A DNA stretch of 42,239 nt from Candidatus Peregrinibacteria bacterium (GTDB lineage: Bacteria; Patescibacteriota; Gracilibacteria; UBA1369; LOWO2-01-FULL-3): positions 1-42,239 of the forward strand of contig WJKE01000066.1 in assembly GCA_014729275.1 (NCBI GenBank), in the 5' to 3' direction. A program made the translations under genes and the position numbers. Positions 1 through 8,865 of the stretch are shown here, piece after piece. A model generated the notes under the pieces. The model was not told the DNA's origin. It ran no database searches and saw only the letters and a program-made list of their open reading frames with translations. Each line of letters opens with the position of its first letter. The first letter of the stretch is position 1.

Positions 1-85
1 CTCTTACTTTCAATCTGACTTCATTCATATCTTTTCTCCAATTCTCACTAAAACCTCTAATTATTCGCTCCTCAAAAACTCCCCC

Positions 86-104
86 GGAGCAGCTATCGCT
101 GCTC
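86..104. repeat. GC-rich hairpin GGAGCAGC-TATC-GCTGCTC
   Basis: Inverted repeat read directly. Followed by GGGGCCTGGAAAAACTGGGGTCTTTTTAGG, which resembles the right end of the dispersed intergenic element. Confidence 0.6.
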
Positions 105-240
105 TCCAGGCGGGGCCTGGAAAAACTGGGGTCTTTTTAGGTAATTGTCACGATAATCAAAATAGCAAAAAAAATTGACAAATCCCCAAGAAAATCGTAG
201 CATCCAAAACTCAACTTTTATCTAACTAAACTGTATTATC

Positions 241-441
241 ATGACTGACAAAAATAATTCTTTCTTCAAATATCACTTTGGAAAAAACTAAGCATCAAAA
301 AGATTAGTTCGAGATTTAGTATTAACTGACATTGATGAAGCGTTTAAGAGCGAACCCGAGTTATCTAGAGTGGTGTGTATTGATATTTTAGAAACTGAGT
401 CCCAAGAGCTAATTGCAGAAGCCATAAGTGAACTTAATTAA
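241..441 (+). pseudogene. Possible small pseudogene, 66 codons with one in-frame TAA after codon 16
   Basis: Conceptual frame MTDKNNSFFKYHFGKN*ASKRLVRDLVLTDIDEAFKSEPELSRVVCIDILETESQELIAEAISELN*. The downstream part looks protein-like but has no own ATG. Confidence 0.3.
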
Positions 442-456
442 AACGGCAAATATTAG

Positions 457-1578
457 CTATTTACCCTTTTTAATAGTATGAAAAACAATCACTAGCACCA
501 CCAAAGCGCTGAGGCCCATTGCGGTCCAGGGCAGCCATGGCAGACGCTCAGTTGTTCTACTTTCCTCTGCATCACACACATCTCCAATTCCATCACCATC
601 AGTATCTTTTTGTGAAGCATTCGGGTGATCGGGACAATTATCTTTCAAGTTTATAACACTGTCTCCATCATGGTCTTCACAGGCATCACCTCGGCCATTG
701 TCATCTTTATCAGCTTGATCTGGATTAGGCGTGTTCACACAATTATCCAGTTGATTTTTTATCCCATCATTATCCGTATCCGGCGGTATAAAAAGTGGGT
801 TTTCTTTTTTGGAAAGAATTTCTGCATCTAAAATTTCTTCCGGATTACTCAACAGGTCTCCCGATTCGCCTGTACTTACATAAGAATAAGCAGCTTTATC
901 AGTATAAAGCTTATAGCTCTCACCCGGCCTTGCAAGCCACACAATTTCAACCAGACCGGGGGCCTCACTAATCCTTTCCATTAATGAAATTTCACAAATC
1001 CTCAAAGGTTGTGAATGCCAAAACTCTATGCGCCACTTCTTTGAAGTGGTTTCAGGAAAATCAAGATAAGAAGTATTTAAATAATCCTTTGCAAAAACAG
1101 TAACCATTTCTCCATCAACTTCTGCCTTCAATTCAATCATATGTGGCAGCGCAATATTCTTCTCAAGATAAAAATCAATATGTGAAGAAGTTATAGGCTT
1201 ATCAGATTCAAGCACTACATAAGCGGTTCCGCCATCTTTATCCAGATCAAATTCCGCATTGGTTTCGCAATTATTATCAGTTAAAGCATTAAGACTTCCC
1301 TTTAACACTGAGCTTTGACTAGCCTTGGCACCTACGAATTCATAAGATCTAATTTCAGCAATTGGCTGAGGAGTTTGCGATTCGGTTTCTATCACAGCTA
1401 CACCAAATTCCTGCAATTTATCTAAAGAAACTTTAACTCTTGTTGGAAGAACAATATCCGGCACCTCAATCTCACTAACTGACTCAAACACGGATAAATC
1501 CGGAGCAGAATCAGCTTGAGCAAAAGCAGGCATCGATACAAACAATAGTAAAATCAACGTGATAAGAAAATTTTTCAT
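457..1578 (-). CDS. Secreted/membrane protein with thrombospondin type-3 (DxDxDG) repeats and C-terminal TM helix
   Basis: Signal peptide MKNFLITLILLLFVSMPAFAQ at the internal start (1578). Repeats DTDNDGIKNQLDNC..DGDSVINLKDNCPD..DTDGDGIGDVCD. C-terminal TM and lysines. Confidence 0.8.
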   Translation of the reverse strand: MKNFLITLILLLFVSMPAFAQADSAPDLSVFESVSEIEVPDIVLPTRVKVSLDKLQEFGVAVIETESQTPQPIAEIRSYEFVGAKASQSSVLKGSLNALTDNNCETNAEFDLDKDGGTAYVVLESDKPITSSHIDFYLEKNIALPHMIELKAEVDGEMVTVFAKDYLNTSYLDFPETTSKKWRIEFWHSQPLRICEISLMERISEAPGLVEIVWLARPGESYKLYTDKAAYSYVSTGESGDLLSNPEEILDAEILSKKENPLFIPPDTDNDGIKNQLDNCVNTPNPDQADKDDNGRGDACEDHDGDSVINLKDNCPDHPNASQKDTDGDGIGDVCDAEESRTTERLPWLPWTAMGLSALVVLVIVFHTIKKGK

Positions 1579-1580
1579 AA

Positions 1581-3302
1581 TTATTTTTTTAAATATTTTT
1601 TTTCCATAAATGCGGTAAGCATAAAAAGAATACCGATAACAACAAATGTAATAGTCCTTCCGCCCAAAGTCATATCCCATATTTCCACAAAAAGCAATCT
1701 AAGCACAGTCAGACCAATAATCACCATACCCGCAAGCCTGTAGGTAAATTTTTCCTTCTGAATACCCAAAAAGTAAAAGGCAATTGCAACTATTGTATAA
1801 ACTACAAGCGCAGCACCATGAGCATAAGTTTCTTCCACCCACCCAGCTTCCATCACCTTCCAAATCAGGGCAAACAATAGAGCCAGGCCCAATGAAGAAA
1901 GTATGATTTGAGTATAATACGCTAAATCATGCTCTTTAGCCGGCTTAATATTTGCAAGGTGCTTAATTAATAAAGCGGTAATTCCTGCAGATACAGATGC
2001 TATTAGCAATACAAAAAAATGTGAATTGATAATTACACCCTGATTCCAAACATATGAATTAAAGTCTTCAAGAGCCATTACAGCTGGCACAAAATGTAAA
2101 TATGAAATCAGAGAAGTTGCCTTTTTATCTTTCATAACAAATGTTGAAAGCAGACAGACAGCCAAAATCTCAAGAGAGAAAATAATAGTCAAAGTATCAG
2201 CCTGAAATTCAAACACAGTTGCCGCCCCCAATAAAACAATTGCCGCAGAGGATTGTAAATAAATAATTTTTTTAGGCGCGCCAATTTTATAAGCAATAAA
2301 ACTCACCACAACGCTAAACAAGGTTACTCCAGCCATTACAACACTCTGCATATGTTCAGGAATATAAGCGCCAACCAATGCAATTGAAAATAAAGTTATT
2401 AAAACAGTAATAATAAAGTCCGCATATTTAACTTTTTGCGATACAAGCATGGTCACAGAGCTTCCCACAAGAAATAAAACATAAAAAGCAGCCATAAATC
2501 CCCAGGCAGTTTGATCATCCAGCCGATCAAAAATCCCCGGTTCAATCACATAAACTGCGGTTATTATCAGGCTTAATAAAGGAAGTGTTCGCCACCCACG
2601 CAAAGACACAGTAATAAAAGATCCAATATTAACCAGCAATAAGTATATTGTAAGCAGTAAATAGTTGTCGGTTGAATCCGCAAGAACCGGAACAAAAGCA
2701 GCTGTAAGCAGTGATAAAACCGCCAGCGATTTTGATTTATTCACTATTGAAATAATAGAAATCGTCAAAATAACCAGAGCCATCAATCCCAAAGCCGTAA
2801 ACGGATCAAATAATTCGTATAAATTTCTCGCTGCCCAGGTAGTCAAAAGCAAAATACCGGCACCCAAAACAACCATAATTTGTGCAGGAATAGGTTTTTT
2901 ATTCATAATCAGATATCCGGCCCCAACAACAATTGTTCCTGTAAGCAAGCCTAAAGCCACTCTGCCAACTTCGCCAATCCAATTATTAAGAAAAGCGTAA
3001 CGCACAAACCAGGAAATCGCCAATAATATCAAAAGAGCCCCCAGTTTCATAATCCAGTCGGTTTTCAACCAATTCAAAAAGCTGATCAAATTTTCTTTAA
3101 ATGGGCTAATCTCTTCTTTCTTGGTATGAACTTCGGATTCTTTAATATCTTCTTTAATTTTAGACTTCAGCTCTTTCTCGGCTTTCTGGTTAACAATACT
3201 AAGTTCAAGCTCATTAATACGCGACTTAAGCCTTGACGTTCTAAAAAACAAAATAACAATTGGAATCGCCAGTACAATAGAGATAATTAATTTTCCTTCC
3301 AT
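1581..3302 (-). CDS. Multi-TM membrane protein, DUF2339-like
   Basis: 573 aa with many TM helices, an N-terminal coiled segment and a typical DUF2339 layout. Directly upstream of the TSP3 protein. Confidence 0.65.
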   Translation of the reverse strand: MEGKLIISIVLAIPIVILFFRTSRLKSRINELELSIVNQKAEKELKSKIKEDIKESEVHTKKEEISPFKENLISFLNWLKTDWIMKLGALLILLAISWFVRYAFLNNWIGEVGRVALGLLTGTIVVGAGYLIMNKKPIPAQIMVVLGAGILLLTTWAARNLYELFDPFTALGLMALVILTISIISIVNKSKSLAVLSLLTAAFVPVLADSTDNYLLLTIYLLLVNIGSFITVSLRGWRTLPLLSLIITAVYVIEPGIFDRLDDQTAWGFMAAFYVLFLVGSSVTMLVSQKVKYADFIITVLITLFSIALVGAYIPEHMQSVVMAGVTLFSVVVSFIAYKIGAPKKIIYLQSSAAIVLLGAATVFEFQADTLTIIFSLEILAVCLLSTFVMKDKKATSLISYLHFVPAVMALEDFNSYVWNQGVIINSHFFVLLIASVSAGITALLIKHLANIKPAKEHDLAYYTQIILSSLGLALLFALIWKVMEAGWVEETYAHGAALVVYTIVAIAFYFLGIQKEKFTYRLAGMVIIGLTVLRLLFVEIWDMTLGGRTITFVVIGILFMLTAFMEKKYLKK

Positions 3303-3560
3303 AAAAATAAGATAATTATATTTAGTAAAAGCAGTATATAATAAAAAGCTAATCCTTCAAAATCTAAAGAAGCGCGCTTATCACAGATTAAAAAAATAAT
3401 TTTATAAAGCTAACGGAATATCTTTATAAAAATTCTGGAACAATAGTATTTTTTGACTAATAATCTAAAGATATGATAAACCGTAAACAGTAAATCTCCT
3501 AACCTCAAATATATGAATTTAAAAAACGGAATATTAAAAATTTTAGTGCCTAAACAGTAA

Positions 3561-4541
3561 ATGTTTGAATTACTACTACTATTAGGGATTGCGGGATTAA
3601 TAGCAGGGGCAAATCTGATAATTAAGGGTGCATTAAATATTGCTTGGCACCTGAAATTATCACATATATTTATCGGATTAACAATTTTGGCACTGGGAAC
3701 GGATCTGCCGGAGCTTGTAATTGACATTAACGCTGCTGTTGAAAAACTTGGAGGAACGGATACGTCGGGCTTTATAGTGGGAGAAACCACGGGGACATGT
3801 ATGGCACAAATAGCTTTAACCTTGGGGATTGTAGGATTATTCGGCACTAGCTTCTTTTTAACAAAAAAGGAGATTTTAAGAGAAGGTCTGATTGTGATTT
3901 TATCAGTGTTAATATTTTTTCTATTAAGTCTTGATGGGGAACTATCCAGATGGGATGGATTTTTAATGATATTGATTTATATTACTTATTTTTTATTTTT
4001 GTATAAAGGTGAAAAAAGTAAGGAAAGAGATGTTAAAAAAAGGCCCTCATTAGAATTGGCATGGTCAATACTTTCTCTAATTTTAGGTTTTGCAATATTG
4101 ATTTATTCTTCGGAAGTGGTAGTGGATAATGCACTTAACATCGCTAAAAAATGGGGTGTGGCACAATCTTTTGTAGGTGCTATAATTGTAGGATTGGGAA
4201 CAAGCATGCCGGAAATAATAATTTCATTCGGTGGAGTGATAAAAAAAGTGCCAAGATTATCGATAGGCAACATACTTGGCAGTAATATATTTGATATTTT
4301 ATTTACACTTGGCATTGGAAGTTCAATAAGTGGATTTTTTGTTGAGAAAAAAATTCTTTTATTTGATATTCCATATTTATTTTTTACCTCAGTTTTTGCG
4401 ATTATATTATTTATTACGGGAAAAAAATTAAGCAAGTCGGAAGCGGGGATTATCCTTTGCATTTATATTATTTATTTAGTAATAAAAATATTAAATTTTG
4501 AAGGAATTGTAATAGACAATTTCAGTAAGCTTTTTACATAA
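3561..4541 (+). CDS. Sodium/calcium exchanger family protein (CaCA, YrbG-like)
   Basis: Two alpha-repeat-like motifs: GLTILALGTDLPELVIDINAA and GAIIVGLGTSMPEIIISFGG..GNILGSNIFDILFTLG. Confidence 0.88.
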   Translation: MFELLLLLGIAGLIAGANLIIKGALNIAWHLKLSHIFIGLTILALGTDLPELVIDINAAVEKLGGTDTSGFIVGETTGTCMAQIALTLGIVGLFGTSFFLTKKEILREGLIVILSVLIFFLLSLDGELSRWDGFLMILIYITYFLFLYKGEKSKERDVKKRPSLELAWSILSLILGFAILIYSSEVVVDNALNIAKKWGVAQSFVGAIIVGLGTSMPEIIISFGGVIKKVPRLSIGNILGSNIFDILFTLGIGSSISGFFVEKKILLFDIPYLFFTSVFAIILFITGKKLSKSEAGIILCIYIIYLVIKILNFEGIVIDNFSKLFT

Positions 4542-4585
4542 TCAATTTTTGATTTTACGAAAAATATTTTAGTTTCACTATATTA

Positions 4586-4752
4586 CTAAAAAGACCCCCG
4601 ATTTTTTCTCCATAGAATTTTTGGTTTACAGTAAACAAATATAGTTTTGCACATTAAAGCATAGCCTAGTATTAGCGTAAAATCGTGTACGGTAAAAAGC
4701 CAAAAATCGAAGATTATTTATAATTTTTTGGCAAAAACGGGGCTTTTTTAGA
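4586..4752 (+). repeat. Dispersed intergenic element, copy R1
   Basis: Imperfect terminal inverted repeats CTAAAAAGACCCCCGATTTTTT / GCAAAAACGGGGCTTTTTTAG. Internal stems GTTTAC-A-GTAAAC and GCCAAAAAT...ATTTTTTGGC. Homologous to R2 and R3. Confidence 0.75.
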
Positions 4753-4831
4753 GGATATTAATATTTACAAATTAAATAAGTATTAATATAATCAAAACTA
4801 TTTAAAATTTTTATTTATTAATTTAAGCAAA

Positions 4832-5113
4832 ATGAAATTAGAAAACTCTAAAGTATCTGTAACATCAGAGGGGGCTGAAGAAAAAATCGGACAATCTGAA
4901 GATTTTGCTGCAGCTATGAAGTTATTCCAAAATGAATGCATATCTGGAACAAACAATGGAATATCCGCAGAATTACGTAGAAAGTTTACAGAGTTGTTTG
5001 ATAAAATCGATGAGGTTGGAAATGGTGTTACGGAAGAAGCCAAACAAGTATTGCAAGAAGAGATTGATGAATTATTGAAAAGAGTTAAGGATATGTGTAG
5101 CTTTTATAAGTAA
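4832..5113 (+). CDS. Hypothetical protein, 93 aa
   Basis: ORF with protein-like helical composition, downstream of R1. Confidence 0.55.
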   Translation: MKLENSKVSVTSEGAEEKIGQSEDFAAAMKLFQNECISGTNNGISAELRRKFTELFDKIDEVGNGVTEEAKQVLQEEIDELLKRVKDMCSFYK

Positions 5114-5164
5114 TAATAGGAATAAAATCAGGCTGGAAGTAAAGATTTTTTTATAAAAATATAA

Positions 5165-5671
5165 TCAAGCGGATGGAATTATAGTTTCACTTTTTTCATC
5201 GGTAATTTGTTTTAAGCGCGCCTTTTCTATTAAATTTGCATGTCTATACGGATTTGGAAGATTATCCATTTCAAATAAATTTTTTATTAAAGGAGAGTCT
5301 AATTTCAAGCTCCCATAATTAAAAGTTTTTCCAAATAATCCCTGATATACTTGTACGGAACGGATAGCGGGAATATCTACACTGGTTGTTTTTCTAAAAA
5401 TTATACCCGAACTTTTAGATATTCCATGCGGTGATACTATATAATATTGAAAATACCAGACGAGTAAAAAATAAATAAAAATGAGAATATTCACACTTAA
5501 TAATATTATTCTTAGGATGAAAAGATTTTCAGGTGATAATGTTAGGGCGCTAAGACCTAAAGCTATTAGTGCAACCAGTAATTCAAGAAATACAAATTTT
5601 CCTATTAGAGTGATTATGGCTGCTCTTACTTTGTAATTTTTTTCGAAGCTGTAACTTGTAACTTTTTTCAT
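5165..5671 (-). CDS. PH domain (bPH2/YdbS-like) membrane protein
   Basis: Two TM helices followed by YYIVSPHGISKSSGIIFRKTTSVDIPAIRSVQVYQGLFGKTFNYGSLKLDSP. Confidence 0.75.
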   Translation of the reverse strand: MKKVTSYSFEKNYKVRAAIITLIGKFVFLELLVALIALGLSALTLSPENLFILRIILLSVNILIFIYFLLVWYFQYYIVSPHGISKSSGIIFRKTTSVDIPAIRSVQVYQGLFGKTFNYGSLKLDSPLIKNLFEMDNLPNPYRHANLIEKARLKQITDEKSETIIPSA

Positions 5672-5707
5672 AAAAAAATCTTATTCACCCCTAATATATC
5701 AAAAATT

Positions 5708-5845
5708 ATGGAAAATAAACAGTTAGCTACTAAAGGATTACTCTTCCAGAGCAAAAACACCCGCATCCAAACAGCTACATCATTCAACGACTATTGTAAC
5801 AAATTCCGCTACCTTAACGGAAAAACAGCTCTCACATATACTTAG
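5708..5845 (+). CDS. Possible 45-aa small ORF
   Basis: MENKQLATKGLLFQSKNTRIQTATSFNDYCNKFRYLNGKTALTYT*, followed by inverted repeat GGCGGTTTT...AAATCCGCC. Confidence 0.25.
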   Translation: MENKQLATKGLLFQSKNTRIQTATSFNDYCNKFRYLNGKTALTYT

Positions 5846-5962
5846 AAAAAAACAGGCGGTTTTGCCGCGTCTCTTCTAGAGCAAATCCGCCCGATTTTGG
5901 GACGGTTACACTTTCATTACAGCAAAACACTACCTAAACTCCTTTATTTTAGACAGTATCCC

Positions 5963-6038
5963 TGGAGCCACCTGTCGGATTCGAACCGACGACCCACGGT
6001 TTACAAAACCGTTGCTCTACCAACTGAGCTAAGGTGGC
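5963..6038 (-). tRNA. tRNA-Thr(TGT)
   Basis: Reverse complement folds as GCCACCT..GCTCAGTTGGTAGAGC..ACGGT-TTTGTAA-ACCGT..GTCGG-TTCGAAT-CCGAC..AGGTGGC-T-CCA. CCA is encoded. Confidence 0.95.
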
Positions 6039-6164
6039 TAATTTTTGAAGATCTACACGCAAGCCCGATTCTATTTTAAAGTATTTTCCTTGTCAATAAA
6101 TTATACTTTCTTAATTGAATAAGTGGCGGGAATTAGGTAAAATTTCTGCATAGTAAAGATCAAT

Positions 6165-7085
6165 ATGAAGGATGTTCAGTCAAAATTTTTGGAAAAATTT
6201 CCGCGCGGAAAAATCGATGAATCCCTAAAACGCTTCACAACTTTTCGAATAGGGGGACCTTCAGACCTTTTTTACGAACTCGAAGATCCTCAGCATTTGC
6301 CAAAATTATTCAAATTCGTATCAGAAAACAACCTTCCTTATATAGTTTTGGGAGGCGGCAGCAACCTTTTATTCCATGACAAAGGCTTTCGCGGGCTTGT
6401 TATTAAGATGAATTTAAAGGGATTAAGCCACGAAAACACCCGAGTAACCGCACAAAGCGGAGTTTTGATCTCTCAATTAATTAAATATTCCCTCGAAAAT
6501 GGCTTAGATGGGCTTGAAAAGTGGTTTGGACTACCCGGAACAGTGGGTGGTGCGGTTAGAGGAAACGCAGGCTATAATGGGCTTGAAACAAAGGATATTT
6601 TGGTGAAAGCCCGAATTTTTGACCCAAAAACCAATGATTTTAGAGAGGTTGAAAATAATTATTTCAAATTTTCATATAGGGATTCCAAATTAAAGCATTC
6701 ACCCGAAATAATAATATCTGCCACTTTTAAGATCGGCAAAGGCACATTAAGCAAAGAAGAACAACTAAAAATCATGTCAGATTCACATCAATTCCGACTT
6801 AAAAAACAAGTTATAGGTTTTACAACCGGATCTTTCTTCAAAAATCCATCCCCGGATAATCCCGCGGGCATGCTCATAGATAAGGTCGGATTAAAGGGAA
6901 AAAGCATAGGTGAAGCACAAATATCCGAAAAACACGCAAATTTCTTCATTAACACAGGAAAGGCTGCTGCAAGCGACATTTTGGCTTTGGCTAAGCTTGC
7001 AAAACAAAAAGTAAAGGAAAAATTCAATATAGAGCTACAAGAGGAGGTTCAAATATTCTCTGAACAGGGGCCCTCAAAACTCTAA
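6165..7085 (+). CDS. murB: UDP-N-acetylenolpyruvoylglucosamine reductase
   Basis: Motifs TTFRIGGPSDL, VLGGGSNLLF, GLPGTVGGAVRGNAGYNG, TGSFFKNP, ISEKHANFFIN. Confidence 0.96.
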   Translation: MKDVQSKFLEKFPRGKIDESLKRFTTFRIGGPSDLFYELEDPQHLPKLFKFVSENNLPYIVLGGGSNLLFHDKGFRGLVIKMNLKGLSHENTRVTAQSGVLISQLIKYSLENGLDGLEKWFGLPGTVGGAVRGNAGYNGLETKDILVKARIFDPKTNDFREVENNYFKFSYRDSKLKHSPEIIISATFKIGKGTLSKEEQLKIMSDSHQFRLKKQVIGFTTGSFFKNPSPDNPAGMLIDKVGLKGKSIGEAQISEKHANFFINTGKAAASDILALAKLAKQKVKEKFNIELQEEVQIFSEQGPSKL

Positions 7086-7102
7086 AAATCGCATTATCTT
7101 GC

Positions 7103-7131
7103 TTGCTATTTAAAGCCTAATCTGATATAAT
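7103..7131 (+). promoter_or_regulatory. Sigma70-like promoter, TTGCTA-N17-TATAAT
   Basis: Consensus -10 with 17-nt spacing, upstream of the pilin-like ORF at 7165. Confidence 0.6.
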
Positions 7132-7164
7132 AATAAGCGAAAACAAACATATTACCTCATATCC

Positions 7165-7557
7165 ATGAAAAATATGAAAAGTTTAAAACAATCATTGTTT
7201 GCTATGGCATTAATGGTTGGTGCAATCTCTCTATTTGCATTCCTACCGACTGCAAGCGCTCAGCTAATCAGCCCTGGAGATCTTCCATCTGAAATCGGAG
7301 CAGCAACAGGCGGAGAAACAGACCTTAGAGCACTTGTTCTAAGAATTATTAACTACTTCCTAACATTCTTGGGAATCGTAGCGGTTATCTTCGTAATTTA
7401 CGGTGGTGTTACTTATGTAACTTCTGCCGGTAACGATGAAGCTGTAGGAAACGCAAAAAAGATCATTATGTACGCGTTGATCGGTATAATAGTGATTCTG
7501 CTTTCATTCGTATTGGTTAATGCGATCCTGGGAGCTGGACTTGGCGGAGGTGCATAG
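7165..7557 (+). CDS. TrbC/VirB2-like pilin family small membrane protein
   Basis: Signal peptide ending TASAQ, then two TM helices with GIVAVIFVIYGGVTYVTSAGNDEAVGNAKKIIMYALIGIIVILLSFVLVN. Confidence 0.75.
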   Translation: MKNMKSLKQSLFAMALMVGAISLFAFLPTASAQLISPGDLPSEIGAATGGETDLRALVLRIINYFLTFLGIVAVIFVIYGGVTYVTSAGNDEAVGNAKKIIMYALIGIIVILLSFVLVNAILGAGLGGGA

Positions 7558-7596
7558 CATAAATTCCTAAAATCTAGTCTAAAATAACAAGAAGCA

Positions 7597-7628
7597 AGGG
7601 GTTGCAATTATATTTGCAGCCTCTTTTG
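7597..7628 (+). terminator. Rho-independent terminator
   Basis: AGGGGTTGCAA / TTGCAGCCTCT stem (with G-T pairs) followed by TTTT, directly after the pilin ORF. Confidence 0.7.
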
Positions 7629-7639
7629 TGTATGGATTT

Positions 7640-8155
7640 TTAGGATACAGCCAAAGATGTTTCCGATGCCTTTTCTTTAACGGTTTTAAGATTCTCCTTC
7701 ACAATAATTTTTTCTTTGGTGATTTCAATAATTTGATTTTTTGGGATGATACGCGACTGCGTACTAATTAGCCCCAAAAAGGTTTTTATACACAAAATGC
7801 TTAAAATTTCGAATGTTTTTGTGGAAAATTCAAAATCATAAACTTTTCCCAGGAATTCATCATTTTTTGTAAAAACTTTCTTATGCATTAGGCCAAGCCC
7901 TTGTTTTTGAATTTCAGCAACTCTTAAAATATCCTTGCCCTCAATAACCGCATCTTTATCATTTATGGTAATAAAGTTAGTCCAGGACCTGATATCAATG
8001 GGGGATAGCACAAAATTTCTGGCCTTATCTGTAACAAAAGCCACAATTTTCCCCCGCTCAGTATCAATAACTACATCTTTCACGGTTGTAAGAGGGCGAC
8101 GATGTTCCGGCAAAACAATTGGAGTTCCCACCGCATTTTTAAAGCTGATTTTCAT
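7640..8155 (-). CDS. PRC-barrel domain protein
   Basis: Two beta-rich repeats, e.g. GTPIVLPEHRRPLTTVKDVVIDTERGKIVAFVTD and KKVFTKNDEFLGKVYDFEFSTKTFEILSI. Confidence 0.7.
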   Translation of the reverse strand: MKISFKNAVGTPIVLPEHRRPLTTVKDVVIDTERGKIVAFVTDKARNFVLSPIDIRSWTNFITINDKDAVIEGKDILRVAEIQKQGLGLMHKKVFTKNDEFLGKVYDFEFSTKTFEILSILCIKTFLGLISTQSRIIPKNQIIEITKEKIIVKENLKTVKEKASETSLAVS

Positions 8156-8223
8156 AAAAAACTAAAATTAGCTTAACAAGATCTTATTAATTATATAGAA
8201 TCTTCACCGCAATACAAAATAAA

Positions 8224-8403
8224 GAAGCTTAAAAAACCAAGAATAAGAATTCAAAAAATCATCGGGGTGTAGCTCAGTTGGAGAGCCTTCAGCCTTGAAA
8301 AGAGAGTGCAAGTTGCACTCTAGCCAGGCAAGATAGCCTGGAATCGAAGCTTAAAAAACCAAGAATAAGAATTCAAAAAATCATCGGGGTGTAGCTCAGT
8401 TGG
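8224..8403 (+). repeat. Direct repeat of tRNA-Pro leader plus tRNA 5' half (58-nt copies at 8224-8281 and 8346-8403)
   Basis: GAAGCTTAAAAAACCAAGAATAAGAATTCAAAAAATCATCGGGGTGTAGCTCAGTTGG is identical at both sites. Confidence 0.95.
8263..8345 (+). pseudogene. Truncated/chimeric tRNA-Pro 5' half with two hairpins
   Basis: CGGGGTGTAGCTCAGTTGG then non-tRNA sequence with hairpins AGAGTGC-AAGTT-GCACTCT and CCAGGC-AAGATA-GCCTGG. Confidence 0.75.
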
Positions 8404-8461
8404 CTAGAGTGCATGGTTTGGGACCATGAGGCCGGAGGTTCGAGTCCTCTCACCCCGACCA
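8385..8461 (+). tRNA. tRNA-Pro(TGG)
   Basis: CGGGGTG..CATGG-TTTGGGA-CCATG..GGAGG-TTCGAGT-CCTCT..CACCCCG-A-CCA. Confidence 0.95.
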
Positions 8462-8865
8462 TTCGAAATAAGCGATTGGAATTGGAGATTTTTATCCGTA
8501 AGAAAAGCGATAAAACAGGTTTTTTATACACACAAATAATTACTGCAAAACATTACTACTAAGAAACAAATTATTTCGCACGATTTTCTGTAAATTTTAA
8601 GTTTGAAAAAAGCGGCTTTTTGGGGCGGATTAAAACAATTTTATTGAATAAATTAAGATGTATTAATAATATTTTTATATAAAAATTATGATCACTAGAG
8701 AAAAAGCTATATATTAAAATATAAGTTTTCATAGTATTATATAATGTTAAATAAATCCAAAGTCCCCATAGGTGAAAAACTTAAAAACTTGCTGTAAAGA
8801 AAAATGATAATACCTTGAAAAAATATCAAAATTATCCGAGTTTTCTCTTAATACTTTTGTAAAAA

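Noticed and set aside
3410-4462. Antisense ORFs over the Na+/Ca2+ exchanger
   Set aside because: Overlap a strongly recognised gene; no independent motif.
5897-6079. ORF on + strand (..SHLSDSNRRPTVYKTVALPTELRW..)
   Set aside because: Translation of the antisense of tRNA-Thr, a familiar artefact.
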